Shown: positions 45,520 to 55,303 of the stretch, piece after piece
Layout: every line of letters starts with the position of its first letter
How positions within the stretch are numbered: position 1 is the stretch's first letter
Assembly: GCA_016218825.1 (NCBI GenBank)
Contig: JACRCV010000034.1
Coordinates: forward strand, 1-64,000
DNA from: Deltaproteobacteria bacterium
GTDB taxonomy: Bacteria; Myxococcota; XYA12-FULL-58-9
Length of the DNA stretch: 64,000 nt
Direction: 5' to 3'
Translations under genes and position numbers: made by a program
Notes under the pieces: model-generated
Databases searched by the model: none
What the model saw: the letters and a program-made list of their open reading frames with translations, nothing else
What the model was told of the DNA's origin: nothing

Positions 45520-46221
45520 CTACTCTTCTTCTTCGGGGTCGTCCTTCTTGCCGAGCGGCATGTCGTCGATGTAGCCCGAGTGCCGCAGGTAGGCGCGCAG
45601 TCGGCCGCGGAGCCGCGACTCGGCGGTGCGGACCTTCATGCGGGTCGAGCCGATGGCGGCGGCGGTCTCCTCCTGACCCTTGCCTTCGGCGAAGCGCAAC
45701 AGCAGCAGCTGTTGGTCCTGTTCCGAGAGCTCGGCCATGAACTTGCCGACCAGGCCGGTGATCTCGATGTGCTCCATCTCCGAGTCCTGGGGCTTCGAGG
45801 GGCTGCCGTAGAGGACGCCGGTGTACTCCTCGGTGATCTCGTCGTCCATCACCGCCAGATGACCGCGCTCGTCGGTGGGGGCGATGTACTGCGAGAACGC
45901 GATCTCGCGGTTGCGGAACTGGTTGATGACCATGTTGCGGCCGATGGCCAGCACCCAGTTGGTGAAGGAGTTGATGCCGTTGTAGGAGTCGCGGGCGCGG
46001 GCCTCGAAGGCGCGGCGAAAGACCTCCTGCACCGCGGCCTTCAGATCGGCCGGGTCTTGGATGCCCTTGAAGTAGAAGCTGCCCTTGCCGCTCCTGAAGG
46101 TGAAGCCCTTGCGCAAGAAGGCGGTGACCCCCGGCGCGTAGTGCCGGTACACCTCCGTCATCGCTGCCCGCTCGCCGCGCTTGAAGGCGGCGAGGAGCTT
46201 CTTGTCCTTCGCCAAAAACAT
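45520..46221 (-). CDS. ECF-type RNA polymerase sigma factor
   Basis: 233 residues from ATG 46221; TTG 46236 is possible. Region 2 (about 15-105) has VFRRAFEARARDSYNGINSF and GRNMVINQFR, matching the sigma2.3/2.4 segment. Region 4 (about 165-225) has LLLLRFAEGKGQEETAAAIG, then STRMKVRTAESRLRGRL as the helix-turn-helix. The linker between them is longer than usual and acidic, and the tail is DDPEEEE. No anti-sigma gene is adjacent. It converges on the secretion-like operon with 12 bp between stops, so it may or may not control it. Confidence 0.85.
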   Translation of the reverse strand: MFLAKDKKLLAAFKRGERAAMTEVYRHYAPGVTAFLRKGFTFRSGKGSFYFKGIQDPADLKAAVQEVFRRAFEARARDSYNGINSFTNWVLAIGRNMVINQFRNREIAFSQYIAPTDERGHLAVMDDEITEEYTGVLYGSPSKPQDSEMEHIEITGLVGKFMAELSEQDQQLLLLRFAEGKGQEETAAAIGSTRMKVRTAESRLRGRLRAYLRHSGYIDDMPLGKKDDPEEEE

Positions 46222-46278
46222 TGAGTCGACGCCCAAGGTACCGCGAGCGGCTCTACGACGCTAGGGCTCGGACGAGCG

Positions 46279-48519
46279 TCAGGCCTCGACGACCGCCTGC
46301 AGCTCGGCGTCGGTCTGCCGCAAGCGCAGCGCCAGGATGCGCGCCAGGCGGGCGAACAGCATCGCGCCGGTGTCGGGGTGGCGGCGCGACAGCTCGTCGA
46401 GGCGCTGCCGGGAGAGGGCGTAGATCGAGACCTCGTCCTCGGCGACCGCGTCGGCCGATCGCCGGCCGCGATCGAGGAACGCCATGTCGCCGAACAGCGC
46501 GCCCTTCGAGAAGGTCGCCAAGAGGTGGCTGCGACCGCCGTCGAGCGGCAGCGAGATGTTGACGGTGCCGCGGCGGATGAGGAGGAGCTCGTCGCCCGGG
46601 TCGTCGTGCCGGAACACCGCCGCGCCGGGCCCGAAGTGGCGGGGTTGCACCGCCGCGCCGAGGATCGCGAGGGCTTCGTGGTGGAACCCGCGGAACAGCT
46701 CGAACTCGGCGAGGGTCAACGGCGGGCCGGTTTCGGCGCTCTTGACGCCGGCGTCGGCGAGGAGCCGGTCCTCGACCCATTGGATGGCGCCGTCGAGGTC
46801 GTCGAAGACCTTGACGTTGCGCTCGCGGTGCACCAGGCCGAGCTGGTCGAAGTAGGCCTTCAGGTCCAGGCCGGTGGGCAGGGTCGCCGGCAGGTGGCTG
46901 AAGACCAGGTAGGCGCCGCGATCGGTGAGGCGGGCTTCGATCTGCTCCAGCATGTGGGCCGCGGTGTAGTCGAGCGACTGGACCCGCTGCAGATCGAGGA
47001 CCAGGTAGCGGCAGGTGGCGAGGTCGGCCTCCAAGATCGTGAGCAGTTGATCGGTGGTGCCGAAGAACAAGGTGCCGTGCAGCCGACAGATGGTGACCCG
47101 CGCCCCCTGGTCTTTCAGGACCGCGACCTCGTCGGGCGGCCGTTGGCGCTTGGACGAGATCTGGCCCAACGTCAGCTTCTGGCGCACCACCGAGCCGCGG
47201 ATCTGCTCGCGGGTGAAGAGCATGATCGCCAGCGCCAGACCGACGCCGGCCGCCGCGATCGGCGAGATGATGACCGCGGTGACGATGACCGCGGCGACGA
47301 CCAGGAAGTCGAGGCGGGTCGTCGGGTGGCGCAAGAGCTCGAGGCTGTGGCGATCGATCATCCGCAGCGACACGACGATGATGATCGCGGCGAGCGCGGC
47401 GCGCGGGATCCAGCCGACCAGGTTCGGCATCCCGGGGATCAAGCCGCCGAAGAGCAGAAAGGCGCCGAGCGCGAAGACCCCCTCGAAGATCCCGGCGCGG
47501 CGAGTCCTGCCGCCGCTGTTGATGTTCACCAACGTCGCCCCCATCGTGCCGGCGCCGGGCATGCCGCCCAAGAGCGCCGAGGCGAGGTTCGCGAGGCCCT
47601 GACCGCAGAGCTCGCGGTCCGAGTCGCTGCGGCTACGGGTGAGAGAGTCGACGATGACCCCGGTCTTCAGGGTGTCGATCGACAGCAGCACCGAGAGGGT
47701 CAACGCCGGCACCAGCACGGCGCGGACGTTGTCGGTGGTGAGCGCGGTCGCCGCCGCGAAGCGATCCGCGAGCCCGGCGACGAACTCGCGTGGCGACGCC
47801 CCGACCGCGCCGACCACCAACGGATTGGCGTCGAGGCTGCGGAGCTCGGGGAGGAACGCGGCGAGCAGGCCGTAGGTCAAAGCGCCGCCGCCGAGGCCGA
47901 GGATCACGCCGGGCACCCGTTTCGTCAGGCGCGGCCCCAACAGCATCCCCGCCATCGTCACCAGGCCCACGACCACACCGGGTGCGGACCAGGCGCTCGG
48001 CGCGAACAGGCCGGCCCACAGCCCGGTGCCTTTCGCGAGCCCCAAGAGCTCGGGCAGCTGTTTGCTGAACAGCAGGACGCCGACGCTGCTCAGGTAGCCC
48101 GCGACCACCGGGTAGGGGATGTATTTGATGAGGCGGCCGCCGCCCAGCGCGCCGTAGGCGTACTGAAAACCGGAGGCGAACAGGCCGACGAGGGTGATGG
48201 TGAACAGGAGCTGCTCGGCGGGCGGCGGTGCGACGTTGCTTGCGGCGGCGGCGGCGAGCTCGGCGGCGAAGGCCGCGAGCAGGAGGGCGGCGGGGCCGCA
48301 GGGGGCGGAGATGAGCTTGGTCGAGCCGCCGAAGCGGGGGGCGACGATGCCGAGGGCGATGGTGCCGACCAGGCCGGCGAGCGCGCCGCGGCCGGCGTGC
48401 TCTGGGCCGAGCGCGGCGTAGATCGTCACGCCGTAACCGATGGCCGACGGCAGCGCCACGAGCATCGACGCGAAGCCGCCCCAGAGGTCGCCGGCGCGGG
48501 TGTCGGGGTCGCGGATCAT
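46279..48519 (-). CDS. SulP-family anion transporter with STAS and cyclic-nucleotide-binding domains
   Basis: 746 residues. Residues about 1-410 hold the SulP membrane domain (about 12-14 helices; ALPSAIGYG at the start, GMPGAGTMGATLVNINSGGR in the transport core). Residues about 440-560 form a STAS domain (LVLDLQRVQSLDYTAAHMLE). Residues about 600-730 form a cNMP-binding domain (ELLLIRRGTVNI; FGDMAFLDRGRRSADAVA with the phosphate cassette). SulP proteins move sulfate, bicarbonate or similar anions; the cNMP domain suggests second-messenger gating. It stands alone. Confidence 0.9.
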   Translation of the reverse strand: MIRDPDTRAGDLWGGFASMLVALPSAIGYGVTIYAALGPEHAGRGALAGLVGTIALGIVAPRFGGSTKLISAPCGPAALLLAAFAAELAAAAASNVAPPPAEQLLFTITLVGLFASGFQYAYGALGGGRLIKYIPYPVVAGYLSSVGVLLFSKQLPELLGLAKGTGLWAGLFAPSAWSAPGVVVGLVTMAGMLLGPRLTKRVPGVILGLGGGALTYGLLAAFLPELRSLDANPLVVGAVGASPREFVAGLADRFAAATALTTDNVRAVLVPALTLSVLLSIDTLKTGVIVDSLTRSRSDSDRELCGQGLANLASALLGGMPGAGTMGATLVNINSGGRTRRAGIFEGVFALGAFLLFGGLIPGMPNLVGWIPRAALAAIIIVVSLRMIDRHSLELLRHPTTRLDFLVVAAVIVTAVIISPIAAAGVGLALAIMLFTREQIRGSVVRQKLTLGQISSKRQRPPDEVAVLKDQGARVTICRLHGTLFFGTTDQLLTILEADLATCRYLVLDLQRVQSLDYTAAHMLEQIEARLTDRGAYLVFSHLPATLPTGLDLKAYFDQLGLVHRERNVKVFDDLDGAIQWVEDRLLADAGVKSAETGPPLTLAEFELFRGFHHEALAILGAAVQPRHFGPGAAVFRHDDPGDELLLIRRGTVNISLPLDGGRSHLLATFSKGALFGDMAFLDRGRRSADAVAEDEVSIYALSRQRLDELSRRHPDTGAMLFARLARILALRLRQTDAELQAVVEA

Positions 48520-48640
48520 CTTGGGCGCGCATCATCTGGTGGGGGCTGCGGCGTCGCAAGGGGAAAAAGGACGCGGTGCGGCGTTCGGCGCGCGGCGCCG
48601 TCCGCAACCCGGCAATTGGTCAGGCGCGTCGGGGTGCGCT

Positions 48641-48994
48641 ATGTTCAAGGGTATGAAGGGCAAGGACCTACCGAAGGCGGAGAGTAGACCGGCGTCGCAG
48701 ACGCTCCGATCTGTCACCGATTTGCGCGACGCCAAGCAGCAGCTCGACCGTGACCATGAGCCCGTGGTTCTCGAAATGGACGGTACACGCCTCGTGGTGA
48801 TGCTGTCCGACGTCTTCGACCGACTCGTCGAGGGCGTCGGCGAGCTGGTCGCCAAAGACCTGCGCGGTCTCGAAGGCAACCAGGAAACCAAAGGCGACCA
48901 GAAGCCGCCCGACCCCGGGTCGTGGGGAAAGGTTCGCGAAGTCCTCGACGCCGCCCGCGAGGCGCTCTCCAAGATCGACAGCGGCAAGCGCTGA
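48641..48994 (+). CDS. Small hypothetical protein, weakly Phd/YefM-like
   Basis: 117 residues from ATG 48641 (ATG 48653 also possible). The middle reads LRDAKQQLDRDHEPVVLEMD and then GTRLVVMLSDVFDRL, which resembles the strand-helix part of Phd/YefM antitoxins (PVVI..G.PVAVL...E). The C-terminal 50 residues are charged and helical. No toxin gene is adjacent, so an antitoxin role is only a possibility. It is divergent from the transporter gene. Confidence 0.55.
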   Translation: MFKGMKGKDLPKAESRPASQTLRSVTDLRDAKQQLDRDHEPVVLEMDGTRLVVMLSDVFDRLVEGVGELVAKDLRGLEGNQETKGDQKPPDPGSWGKVREVLDAAREALSKIDSGKR

Positions 48995-49096
48995 GCGCCA
49001 CGCGATCGACGCCCAATGCCCCCCCAGGCAGGTCGTCGACAACCGGTCAGAGCCCGAGGGTGCCGGCGCCGCCGTTGGCGGTGGTCCGGTCCGTGG

Positions 49097-50473
49097 TCAA
49101 CCTCGACAAATGGCGTCGCGCTTCGAGCGCCGACGGCTCCAGACCGCTGCGATACCACAAACGAGGGCGATCGAGAATCCACCCGGCGCGGCGCTGCAGC
49201 TGCCGGGGACCGCGGGCAGCGCGTCCGCCTCACAGCCGTTCGCGGCGTCGCCGTCGGCGTCGAAGAAGTTGTCGTAACACACGTCGATGACGCATTGCCC
49301 GGCCTCGCAGTGGCCGTCGCCGTCTCTCGGCGCGCACGCCTGGTTGCAGCCGCCGCAGTTCGCGCTCGAGGTCTGGAAATCGGTGCATACGCCGCCGCAG
49401 CGGTCACACGGGACGCAGTCATAGCCGACGTCGCTGGAGACGTAACCGCAGGTCATGTTGGCGGCGGCGCAGTCGTGGATCTCGAGGCTGGTCCCGTTGC
49501 ACCACTGCAGCGTGTCACCGTCACAGCGGCCGGATCTGTCGATGTCGCCGCAAGCGAGCGGCAAGCAGTCAAACCCCGCCTGGTCGCCGAGATAGCCGCA
49601 GCCCCGACCGCGCACGGCGCACAGCCGGGTGTAGACGTAGCCGTTCTCGCACCAGACGGCGTTGCCGCCCTTGCACTCGCCCAGCAGGGTCTCGCCGTGA
49701 CAGGCCCTGAGCGGCGGCGGCAACGGCTCGCTGAGCCGCAGGTCGACGAAGGGCGCGACGACGTCGACGCGGGTCAAGTGGTCGCGGCCGACGCAAGAGT
49801 CATCGCCCCATTGCTCGGTGCCCACGACTACCGGCGGTGTGGCGGCGTCGGGTTGGTAGATGATTGGACCGCCCGAGTCGCCGAAGCAGATGCCCTGCTG
49901 CTGGTGTCCGTCCACGGTCACGGTCTCGCGGTCCGAGCTCACGACCTGGACCGAGGCGAAGTAGCGGCCCTCGCGGCTGGCGTCGCGGGTCTGACCGTAG
50001 CCGGCGGCGTCGACCCAGCGATTGATCCAGGTGCCGTCTACCGGGACGCGGTTGAGCGCGATCGGCACGACGTCGGCGACCGCCTCGAGCGCGTCGGCGC
50101 CGAGGATCAAGAGCGAGAAGTCGACGTCCGGGTTCTCGTCGACCTCGGCGACGGGGATCAGGGCGAGGGGCGGATCCGGGAGGACGCCGAAGCCGATCAT
50201 GATCTCGGCCGGGCTCGCGTCCACCGACTGGGTGCAGTGGCGGGCCGAAATCACCGCACGCGGTGCGACCAGCGTCCCGCTGCAAAACGGCGCGCCGCTG
50301 GTGTCGGCGAGGAAGACCACCGCCAGGACCTGGCCCGGAGTGAGGAAGGTGTTCTGCGGCGCGCGGCTGCCGTTGACGATCGCAGCTTCCACCCCCCCGA
50401 ATGGCGCCACCGTCGGCGACCCGCCACACGCCGCACCCACGAGGCACAAGCCCAGGACGCGACAGATCTTCAT
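49097..50473 (-). CDS. Secreted trypsin-like serine protease with MYXO-CTERM-like tail
   Basis: A 458-residue protein. The signal peptide has lipobox LVGAAC. The S1 protease domain (about 30-245) carries the catalytic triad: His in AVISARHC, Asp in DVDFSLL and Ser in CFGDSGGP. A Cys-rich region of about 150 residues follows, with CGDIDRSGRCDGDTLQWC and CGGCNQAC repeats. The C-terminus is Cys, a hydrophobic segment and WSRRRSKR, matching the MYXO-CTERM sorting signal (Cys, membrane helix, Arg cluster). The protein is probably anchored at the cell surface and may be released. It is divergent from the CapA-like gene. Confidence 0.9.
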   Translation of the reverse strand: MKICRVLGLCLVGAACGGSPTVAPFGGVEAAIVNGSRAPQNTFLTPGQVLAVVFLADTSGAPFCSGTLVAPRAVISARHCTQSVDASPAEIMIGFGVLPDPPLALIPVAEVDENPDVDFSLLILGADALEAVADVVPIALNRVPVDGTWINRWVDAAGYGQTRDASREGRYFASVQVVSSDRETVTVDGHQQQGICFGDSGGPIIYQPDAATPPVVVGTEQWGDDSCVGRDHLTRVDVVAPFVDLRLSEPLPPPLRACHGETLLGECKGGNAVWCENGYVYTRLCAVRGRGCGYLGDQAGFDCLPLACGDIDRSGRCDGDTLQWCNGTSLEIHDCAAANMTCGYVSSDVGYDCVPCDRCGGVCTDFQTSSANCGGCNQACAPRDGDGHCEAGQCVIDVCYDNFFDADGDAANGCEADALPAVPGSCSAAPGGFSIALVCGIAAVWSRRRSKRDAICRG

Positions 50474-50584
50474 CGCGGCAGCGTGTCACAACCATCCGAG
50501 AGTGACAACTGCGGCCAAGTAGCGCCTTGGCGCGAGCCGCGGCAATCTTGACCCGGTGTGGCAACATCCCTATCGATTGTGCTC

Positions 50585-52084
50585 ATGAACGCTCGTCAAC
50601 CGCTGGCCTTCGTTGTTGCCGTCGCCACCCTCCGCTGCGCCACCTCGACGCCGGCCACGCGTGAACCGGTCGGCGCGCCCGCCGCCCCGGTGCTGCCTGC
50701 CGTGGCCGAGAGCGCCCCGGCGGCGGTCGTCGTCCAGCCGGCGCGCGACATCGAGGGGGCGTTGGTCTTGGTGGAGGCGGGACGGGTCATTCAGCGGGAG
50801 CGCGGTGAGGGCGGGGCCGCCGACGCGATCCGCACCTACCGCGAGGCGCTCGCCGCCGACCCGAAGTGCGCCGCGGCGCTCTGGGAGCTCGGCTGGTCGT
50901 ACCAAGTGCAAGCCGAGCTGGACCAGGCGGTGGCCGCGTGGGACGAGCTCAAGGCGCTCGAGCCCGGCTACCCCGACCTCGACCGACACTACCCGGTGTT
51001 GTTGATGCGCCGCGACCAGGCGCGGGCGTTGGCCGCGCTCCCCGACCCCGGGGTGCTCCCGGAGCGCGAGACAGCGCCGCGCGAGGGGCCGACGTTGACG
51101 TTGAAGGCAGTGGGTGACGTGAACCTCGGTCGTGCCTGGCCCGCCGATCGGGCGACATTGCCGGCGAACGACGCGCGCGATCTCTTCGTGCCGTTCGCCG
51201 AGGAGCTCAAGGCCGCGGATTTGACCATCGGCAACCTCGAGACCGTGCTCGCCGACAGCGGCGACTCCACCAAGTGCGGACCGAAGTCGACCAAGTGCTT
51301 CTCGTTCCGGGTGCCGACGAGCTACGCCGCGGCGCTCAAAGAGGCCGGCTTCGACATCATGGGCATCGCCAACAATCACGCCGGCGACTTCGGCCAGGAG
51401 GGCCGCGCCGCGACCAAGCAGGCGCTTGACGCGGTCGGCATCAAGTACAGCGGCACCATCGGTGACGTCGCGAGCGTCGAGATCAACGGGCTGCGGCTGG
51501 CGTTGATCGCGTTCTCGTTCGGCGCCGACGTCTACAGCATCCTCGACATTCCGACCGCAAAGCGCGTGGTCGCGGACTTGAAGCGGCGCCACGACCTGGT
51601 GGTGGTGTCGTTCCACGGCGGCGCCGAGGGCGCGGATGCCGGCCACGTGCCGAAGGAGGTCGAGCGCTTCCTCGGCGAGAACCGCGGCGACGAGTACGGA
51701 TTCGCGCACGGGGTCGTCGACGCCGGCGCCGACTTGGTGGTGGGTCACGGGCCGCATCGGGTGCGGGGCGTCGAGATCTACAAAGGCCGCTTCATCGCCT
51801 ACAGCCTCGGCAACTTCTGCACCTACAAGATGTTCGGGCTCGCGGGCGCCCTGGGCGTCACCGCGGTGCTCGGCGTGACCCTGGCGGCGAACGGCGTCGT
51901 GACCGAGGCGCGCCTGGTGCCGGGGATCATCGACCAACCCGGGATCCCACGGCCCGACCCGACCGGCCAGGCGATCAAGCTGGTTCGCGACCTGTCGCGG
52001 CAGGACTTCGGCGACGCGGTGCTCGACGCCGCCGGGCACTACCAGCGCAGCGCGCCCGCGGCGGCTACTGCAAGCTCCCCGTGA
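50585..52084 (+). CDS. TPR-CapA family metallophosphatase-like protein
   Basis: 499 residues from ATG 50585; GTG 50558 is possible. An N-terminal signal-like hydrophobic segment is followed by a TPR pair (about 60-125, AAALWELGWSYQVQAELDQA) and a CapA/PGA_cap domain (about 175-480). The CapA motifs are GDVNLGR, GNLETV, ANNHAGDFG and VVSFHGG, with GHGPHRVRGVE further on; these bind metal in the calcineurin-like fold. CapA proteins act in polyglutamate capsule synthesis or as envelope phosphoesterases. No CapB/C lies nearby, so the target is unknown. Its last 20 bp overlap the converging lipoprotein gene. Confidence 0.85.
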   Translation: MNARQPLAFVVAVATLRCATSTPATREPVGAPAAPVLPAVAESAPAAVVVQPARDIEGALVLVEAGRVIQRERGEGGAADAIRTYREALAADPKCAAALWELGWSYQVQAELDQAVAAWDELKALEPGYPDLDRHYPVLLMRRDQARALAALPDPGVLPERETAPREGPTLTLKAVGDVNLGRAWPADRATLPANDARDLFVPFAEELKAADLTIGNLETVLADSGDSTKCGPKSTKCFSFRVPTSYAAALKEAGFDIMGIANNHAGDFGQEGRAATKQALDAVGIKYSGTIGDVASVEINGLRLALIAFSFGADVYSILDIPTAKRVVADLKRRHDLVVVSFHGGAEGADAGHVPKEVERFLGENRGDEYGFAHGVVDAGADLVVGHGPHRVRGVEIYKGRFIAYSLGNFCTYKMFGLAGALGVTAVLGVTLAANGVVTEARLVPGIIDQPGIPRPDPTGQAIKLVRDLSRQDFGDAVLDAAGHYQRSAPAAATASSP

Positions 52085-55000
52085 TCCGGTAGTAGTCCGA
52101 GGCGCGGTCGATCTGGGCGCCGGTCAGGGTCCACACCGCGTCGGTGCCGGTCGGCAGGTTGGCGATGTTGCCGAGGTTGATCTCCGGGATCGGGAACGAC
52201 GCCATGACTCCACCCAGGATGCTCGGCAACAAGAGCTGCATCAGGCCGGTGAACAGGTCGCTCATCGTCCCCTGATAGGCCGGATCGTCGATCGCGTACA
52301 CCTGCACCGCCACCGTCGGTTGCAGGTTGAACTGCGTTTGCAGCACGTTGGTGCTCTGGTCGATCAAGAGCGAGCCGCCGAGGATCGCGGAGAGGTAGAG
52401 CCCGACGTGGAGCGGCGGGCCGGAGCTCGCGGTGCCGAGGAGGGCCGCGAGATCGACCGTGGCGTCGATCATCATGTCGCCGACCCCGAGCTCGAGCTGG
52501 GCGCCGTTTCTCCCCGGCATCGCCACCGGCGGCAACAAGGCGCGCAGCGACATGCTGATCCCGGGGACCCCGGTGCCGCTGACCAGCGGCGCCAGGTCGG
52601 CGGCGTCGAGGTCCAGGCCGCCGCCGTACCACAACGCCCACAGCACCTGGTTCAGCAAGTCGTCCTTGAGGCCCATGCCGAACGAGTAGGCCGAGGCGCT
52701 AAACGCCGGCAGCGCGCCGTCCTTGCGGATGGCGCCCAGCGCGTCGCTCGGGATGCCGGCGCCGCGGGCGCCGGGGTAGAGCTGGGAGTACAAGCCGAGC
52801 TGCCCGTAGCCGGGGTCCGGGCTCGTCGCCGGGCACTCGGCCGGCTTGGCGATGCCGGCGCTCGGGCCGCAGAACACGACGCGGTCGAGGCCGGAGGCCA
52901 GCTCGAGGTGCATGCTCATCGGCGGTGGGATCTCGAGGCCGGACTCGATCGCGAAGCCGCCGAGCATGCCTTCGACGAGGGGTGGGATCTGATCGCTGAT
53001 GGCGCCCGCGAGCGCATCCTCGATGGTCGGCTCGAAGACGGAGATCAAGAGATCGGTGAAGCCGTCACAGGCCCACTGCAGCCAGCTCGCACAGCCGATC
53101 GAGACGTACAAACCACCGGTGCTCAGGCTCATCGATGCAACCGCCGCGCGGGGGACACCGCCGGAGAGCGATACCTGCAGGGCACCGGTGGCCCGGACCC
53201 AGTCGGCGCCGGCGGTGCCGGTGGTGGAGAACGAGGCGATCGTCGTCGGACCAATGCCGCAGGTGCACTCGCGGTCGCGCGCCCACAACGTCAACGGGAA
53301 GTCGGCCTGGCCGATGAGGACGTCGAACGCCAGCCCGCCGTCGACGGCGGTCAGCGACGTGATGTACGGCCCTTCGATGTAGATGCTGCGGTTGGCGTCC
53401 CTGCGTAGCTCGTAGTCGGCGTCGACCCAGGTGTCGCACCAGAAACAACAGCCGGCGCTGCATCTGCGCCCCGAGGTGTCGTTGGACGCGAGCGGCGGAT
53501 CAGCGGGGATCAAGCCGTTCCAGTCCGTGGTCCTGATGATCGTCTCGCCGATGGAGGCGATGTCGTTCAGCGTCGAACGGTTGCCGTCGTCGAGGACCGA
53601 TTGGTTGAGCTGGGCGAGGATCCCCTGCGCCACCCGCGCCCCGGGGTCGGGAGCGAGCGACGCGTTGAAGTACGCGCCGCTGCGCAAGAACGACTGCGCC
53701 AACACCGAGCGGTTGCCGCAGGCGTCGGTGGCGCTGCCGGTGATGATCGTCAGCCCCCAGCGGCTGCTCGCGGTCCCGACCACGGGCTCCGTCAAGTTGG
53801 CGCCCGACACCGGGAGGCCGGCGCCGTTCAGCGTCAGGTCGACGATGGCGCTCACCGCGTCGGTCGCGCTTCCGGCGATGCCGATGTCGAGGTCGGTGTT
53901 CGGTCCGGTCGGGAGCATCGCGGCGCGCGCCGGCGAGGTGACGCCGAGCACCGGCCCGGTGGAGTCGACCCGCAGGTTCGTGAGGTAGGGCACCGCCGCG
54001 CTGCCCGGGGCCGCGGCGCAGCTCGGGTCGGTGGGGCCGGTGACTGAGATCGCGAGATCGAAGTCGCCCTCTTCGGTGAACACCCAGCCGCCCTGCGGCG
54101 CCGGCACGATCCCTTGATCCGGCGTCGCGACGAGCGTGAAGCCGGCGTCTTCGACCCGATTGCCCCAGACGTCGTAGACCAGCGCGTCGAGCGGCAAACG
54201 CCGGCCGCGCCAGTAGCAGTCCTGGGTCGCGAGATCGACGGCCCAGGTGCACGGCAGGCCCCAGGTCACGGTCACCACCGCAGGGGACTCGTCGCCGGCG
54301 GCATATCCTGGGACCCGGCAGAACACGTAGTAGGTGCCGCTCCTGGTCGCCGCGAACGTCGAGTCGGTCATGACCAGGCCGCTGTCCGCGGCGGTCGCGC
54401 CGTCGGCGGCGAGCACTGCGATCGTAGTCGGAACGCCGGTCAGGGGGTTGCCAAAGGCATCGCTGACGCTGCATGTCGCCGTGACCTCTTGGCCCGGGGT
54501 GATGGTGGTGAGGTCGACGCTGGTGTCGCTCTTGCCCGGGATCCCTTCGATGATCGTGACGAGCGCCGGCGTGGTGTCGATGATCTGATCGACGCGACAG
54601 GCGATCGGGTAGGTGCCGACGTGGGTGCCGCGGACCACGAAGCCGGCGCCGGACGGGGGATCGACGAGGAGCGCCGGGTCGGCGTCGATGCCGGTCGGAC
54701 GCAGATCGGACGCGAGGTTACCGAACACGTCGTAGATGGCACAGCCGACGTCGACGGGTAGACCTGCGCCCGCCGGGTTCAGGGCGAGCGTGGTGTCGAC
54801 CGAGCCGACGTACGGCGCCGGTCGCACGGTGACCACCGCGCCGACCGGGTCTTGGACCATCTGGTCGGCGGTCATGCAGTAGACGGTGACGAGCCCTGCG
54901 GTGCGGAGCCGGACCCGCCAGCCGTTCGTTCCGTCTGCGGTCGCGGCGAACGCCGGGGGCGAGGCGGCGACGGTGGAGCGCTCGGAGGGCGCGGGCGCGC

Positions 55001-55181
55001 CGTCCTTCTCGATCGCACACCAGACCGAGACTTCGTCGCCGGCGGTGATCGCCGCCGGACTCGCGGTGGTGTGGACGCTGCGGAGATCGGGCGGGGCCGA
55101 GTCACTCCCACCCGTGATATGGCGGGCGCCGCAGCCGGAGGCGAGGAGGGCTATCGCGAGGTATCTCGAGGCGTTCGTCAT
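52065..55181 (-). CDS. Large envelope lipoprotein with Ig-like domains
   Basis: 1,038 residues from ATG 55181. The signal peptide ends in lipobox LLASGC. The first about 500 residues hold repeated Ig-like units that share TPALVTIIEG, YDVFGN and DAFGNPLTG patterns, as in bacterial invasin-type repeats. The rest is a different domain with a Cys cluster (CSAGCCFWCDTW), a helical part and an amphipathic C-terminus rich in Leu/Gly (LYLSAILGGSLLIDQSTNV) that may contact the membrane. No enzyme motif is seen. The role is unknown; a surface or periplasmic structural part is likely. Confidence 0.8.
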   Translation of the reverse strand: MTNASRYLAIALLASGCGARHITGGSDSAPPDLRSVHTTASPAAITAGDEVSVWCAIEKDGAPAPSERSTVAASPPAFAATADGTNGWRVRLRTAGLVTVYCMTADQMVQDPVGAVVTVRPAPYVGSVDTTLALNPAGAGLPVDVGCAIYDVFGNLASDLRPTGIDADPALLVDPPSGAGFVVRGTHVGTYPIACRVDQIIDTTPALVTIIEGIPGKSDTSVDLTTITPGQEVTATCSVSDAFGNPLTGVPTTIAVLAADGATAADSGLVMTDSTFAATRSGTYYVFCRVPGYAAGDESPAVVTVTWGLPCTWAVDLATQDCYWRGRRLPLDALVYDVWGNRVEDAGFTLVATPDQGIVPAPQGGWVFTEEGDFDLAISVTGPTDPSCAAAPGSAAVPYLTNLRVDSTGPVLGVTSPARAAMLPTGPNTDLDIGIAGSATDAVSAIVDLTLNGAGLPVSGANLTEPVVGTASSRWGLTIITGSATDACGNRSVLAQSFLRSGAYFNASLAPDPGARVAQGILAQLNQSVLDDGNRSTLNDIASIGETIIRTTDWNGLIPADPPLASNDTSGRRCSAGCCFWCDTWVDADYELRRDANRSIYIEGPYITSLTAVDGGLAFDVLIGQADFPLTLWARDRECTCGIGPTTIASFSTTGTAGADWVRATGALQVSLSGGVPRAAVASMSLSTGGLYVSIGCASWLQWACDGFTDLLISVFEPTIEDALAGAISDQIPPLVEGMLGGFAIESGLEIPPPMSMHLELASGLDRVVFCGPSAGIAKPAECPATSPDPGYGQLGLYSQLYPGARGAGIPSDALGAIRKDGALPAFSASAYSFGMGLKDDLLNQVLWALWYGGGLDLDAADLAPLVSGTGVPGISMSLRALLPPVAMPGRNGAQLELGVGDMMIDATVDLAALLGTASSGPPLHVGLYLSAILGGSLLIDQSTNVLQTQFNLQPTVAVQVYAIDDPAYQGTMSDLFTGLMQLLLPSILGGVMASFPIPEINLGNIANLPTGTDAVWTLTGAQIDRASDYYRITGSLQ

Positions 55182-55303
55182 CGCTCTCGGAGTGTAGCCA
55201 GTGTGCCGCGGTTTCGCATGACACGGTGCGTTGCGGCCCAACTCGGCGCCGGTGGCGGCGCGGGTGACGCCGCCCGGTTGGCGCGCTCGGGTTGCGCGTA
55301 GCG

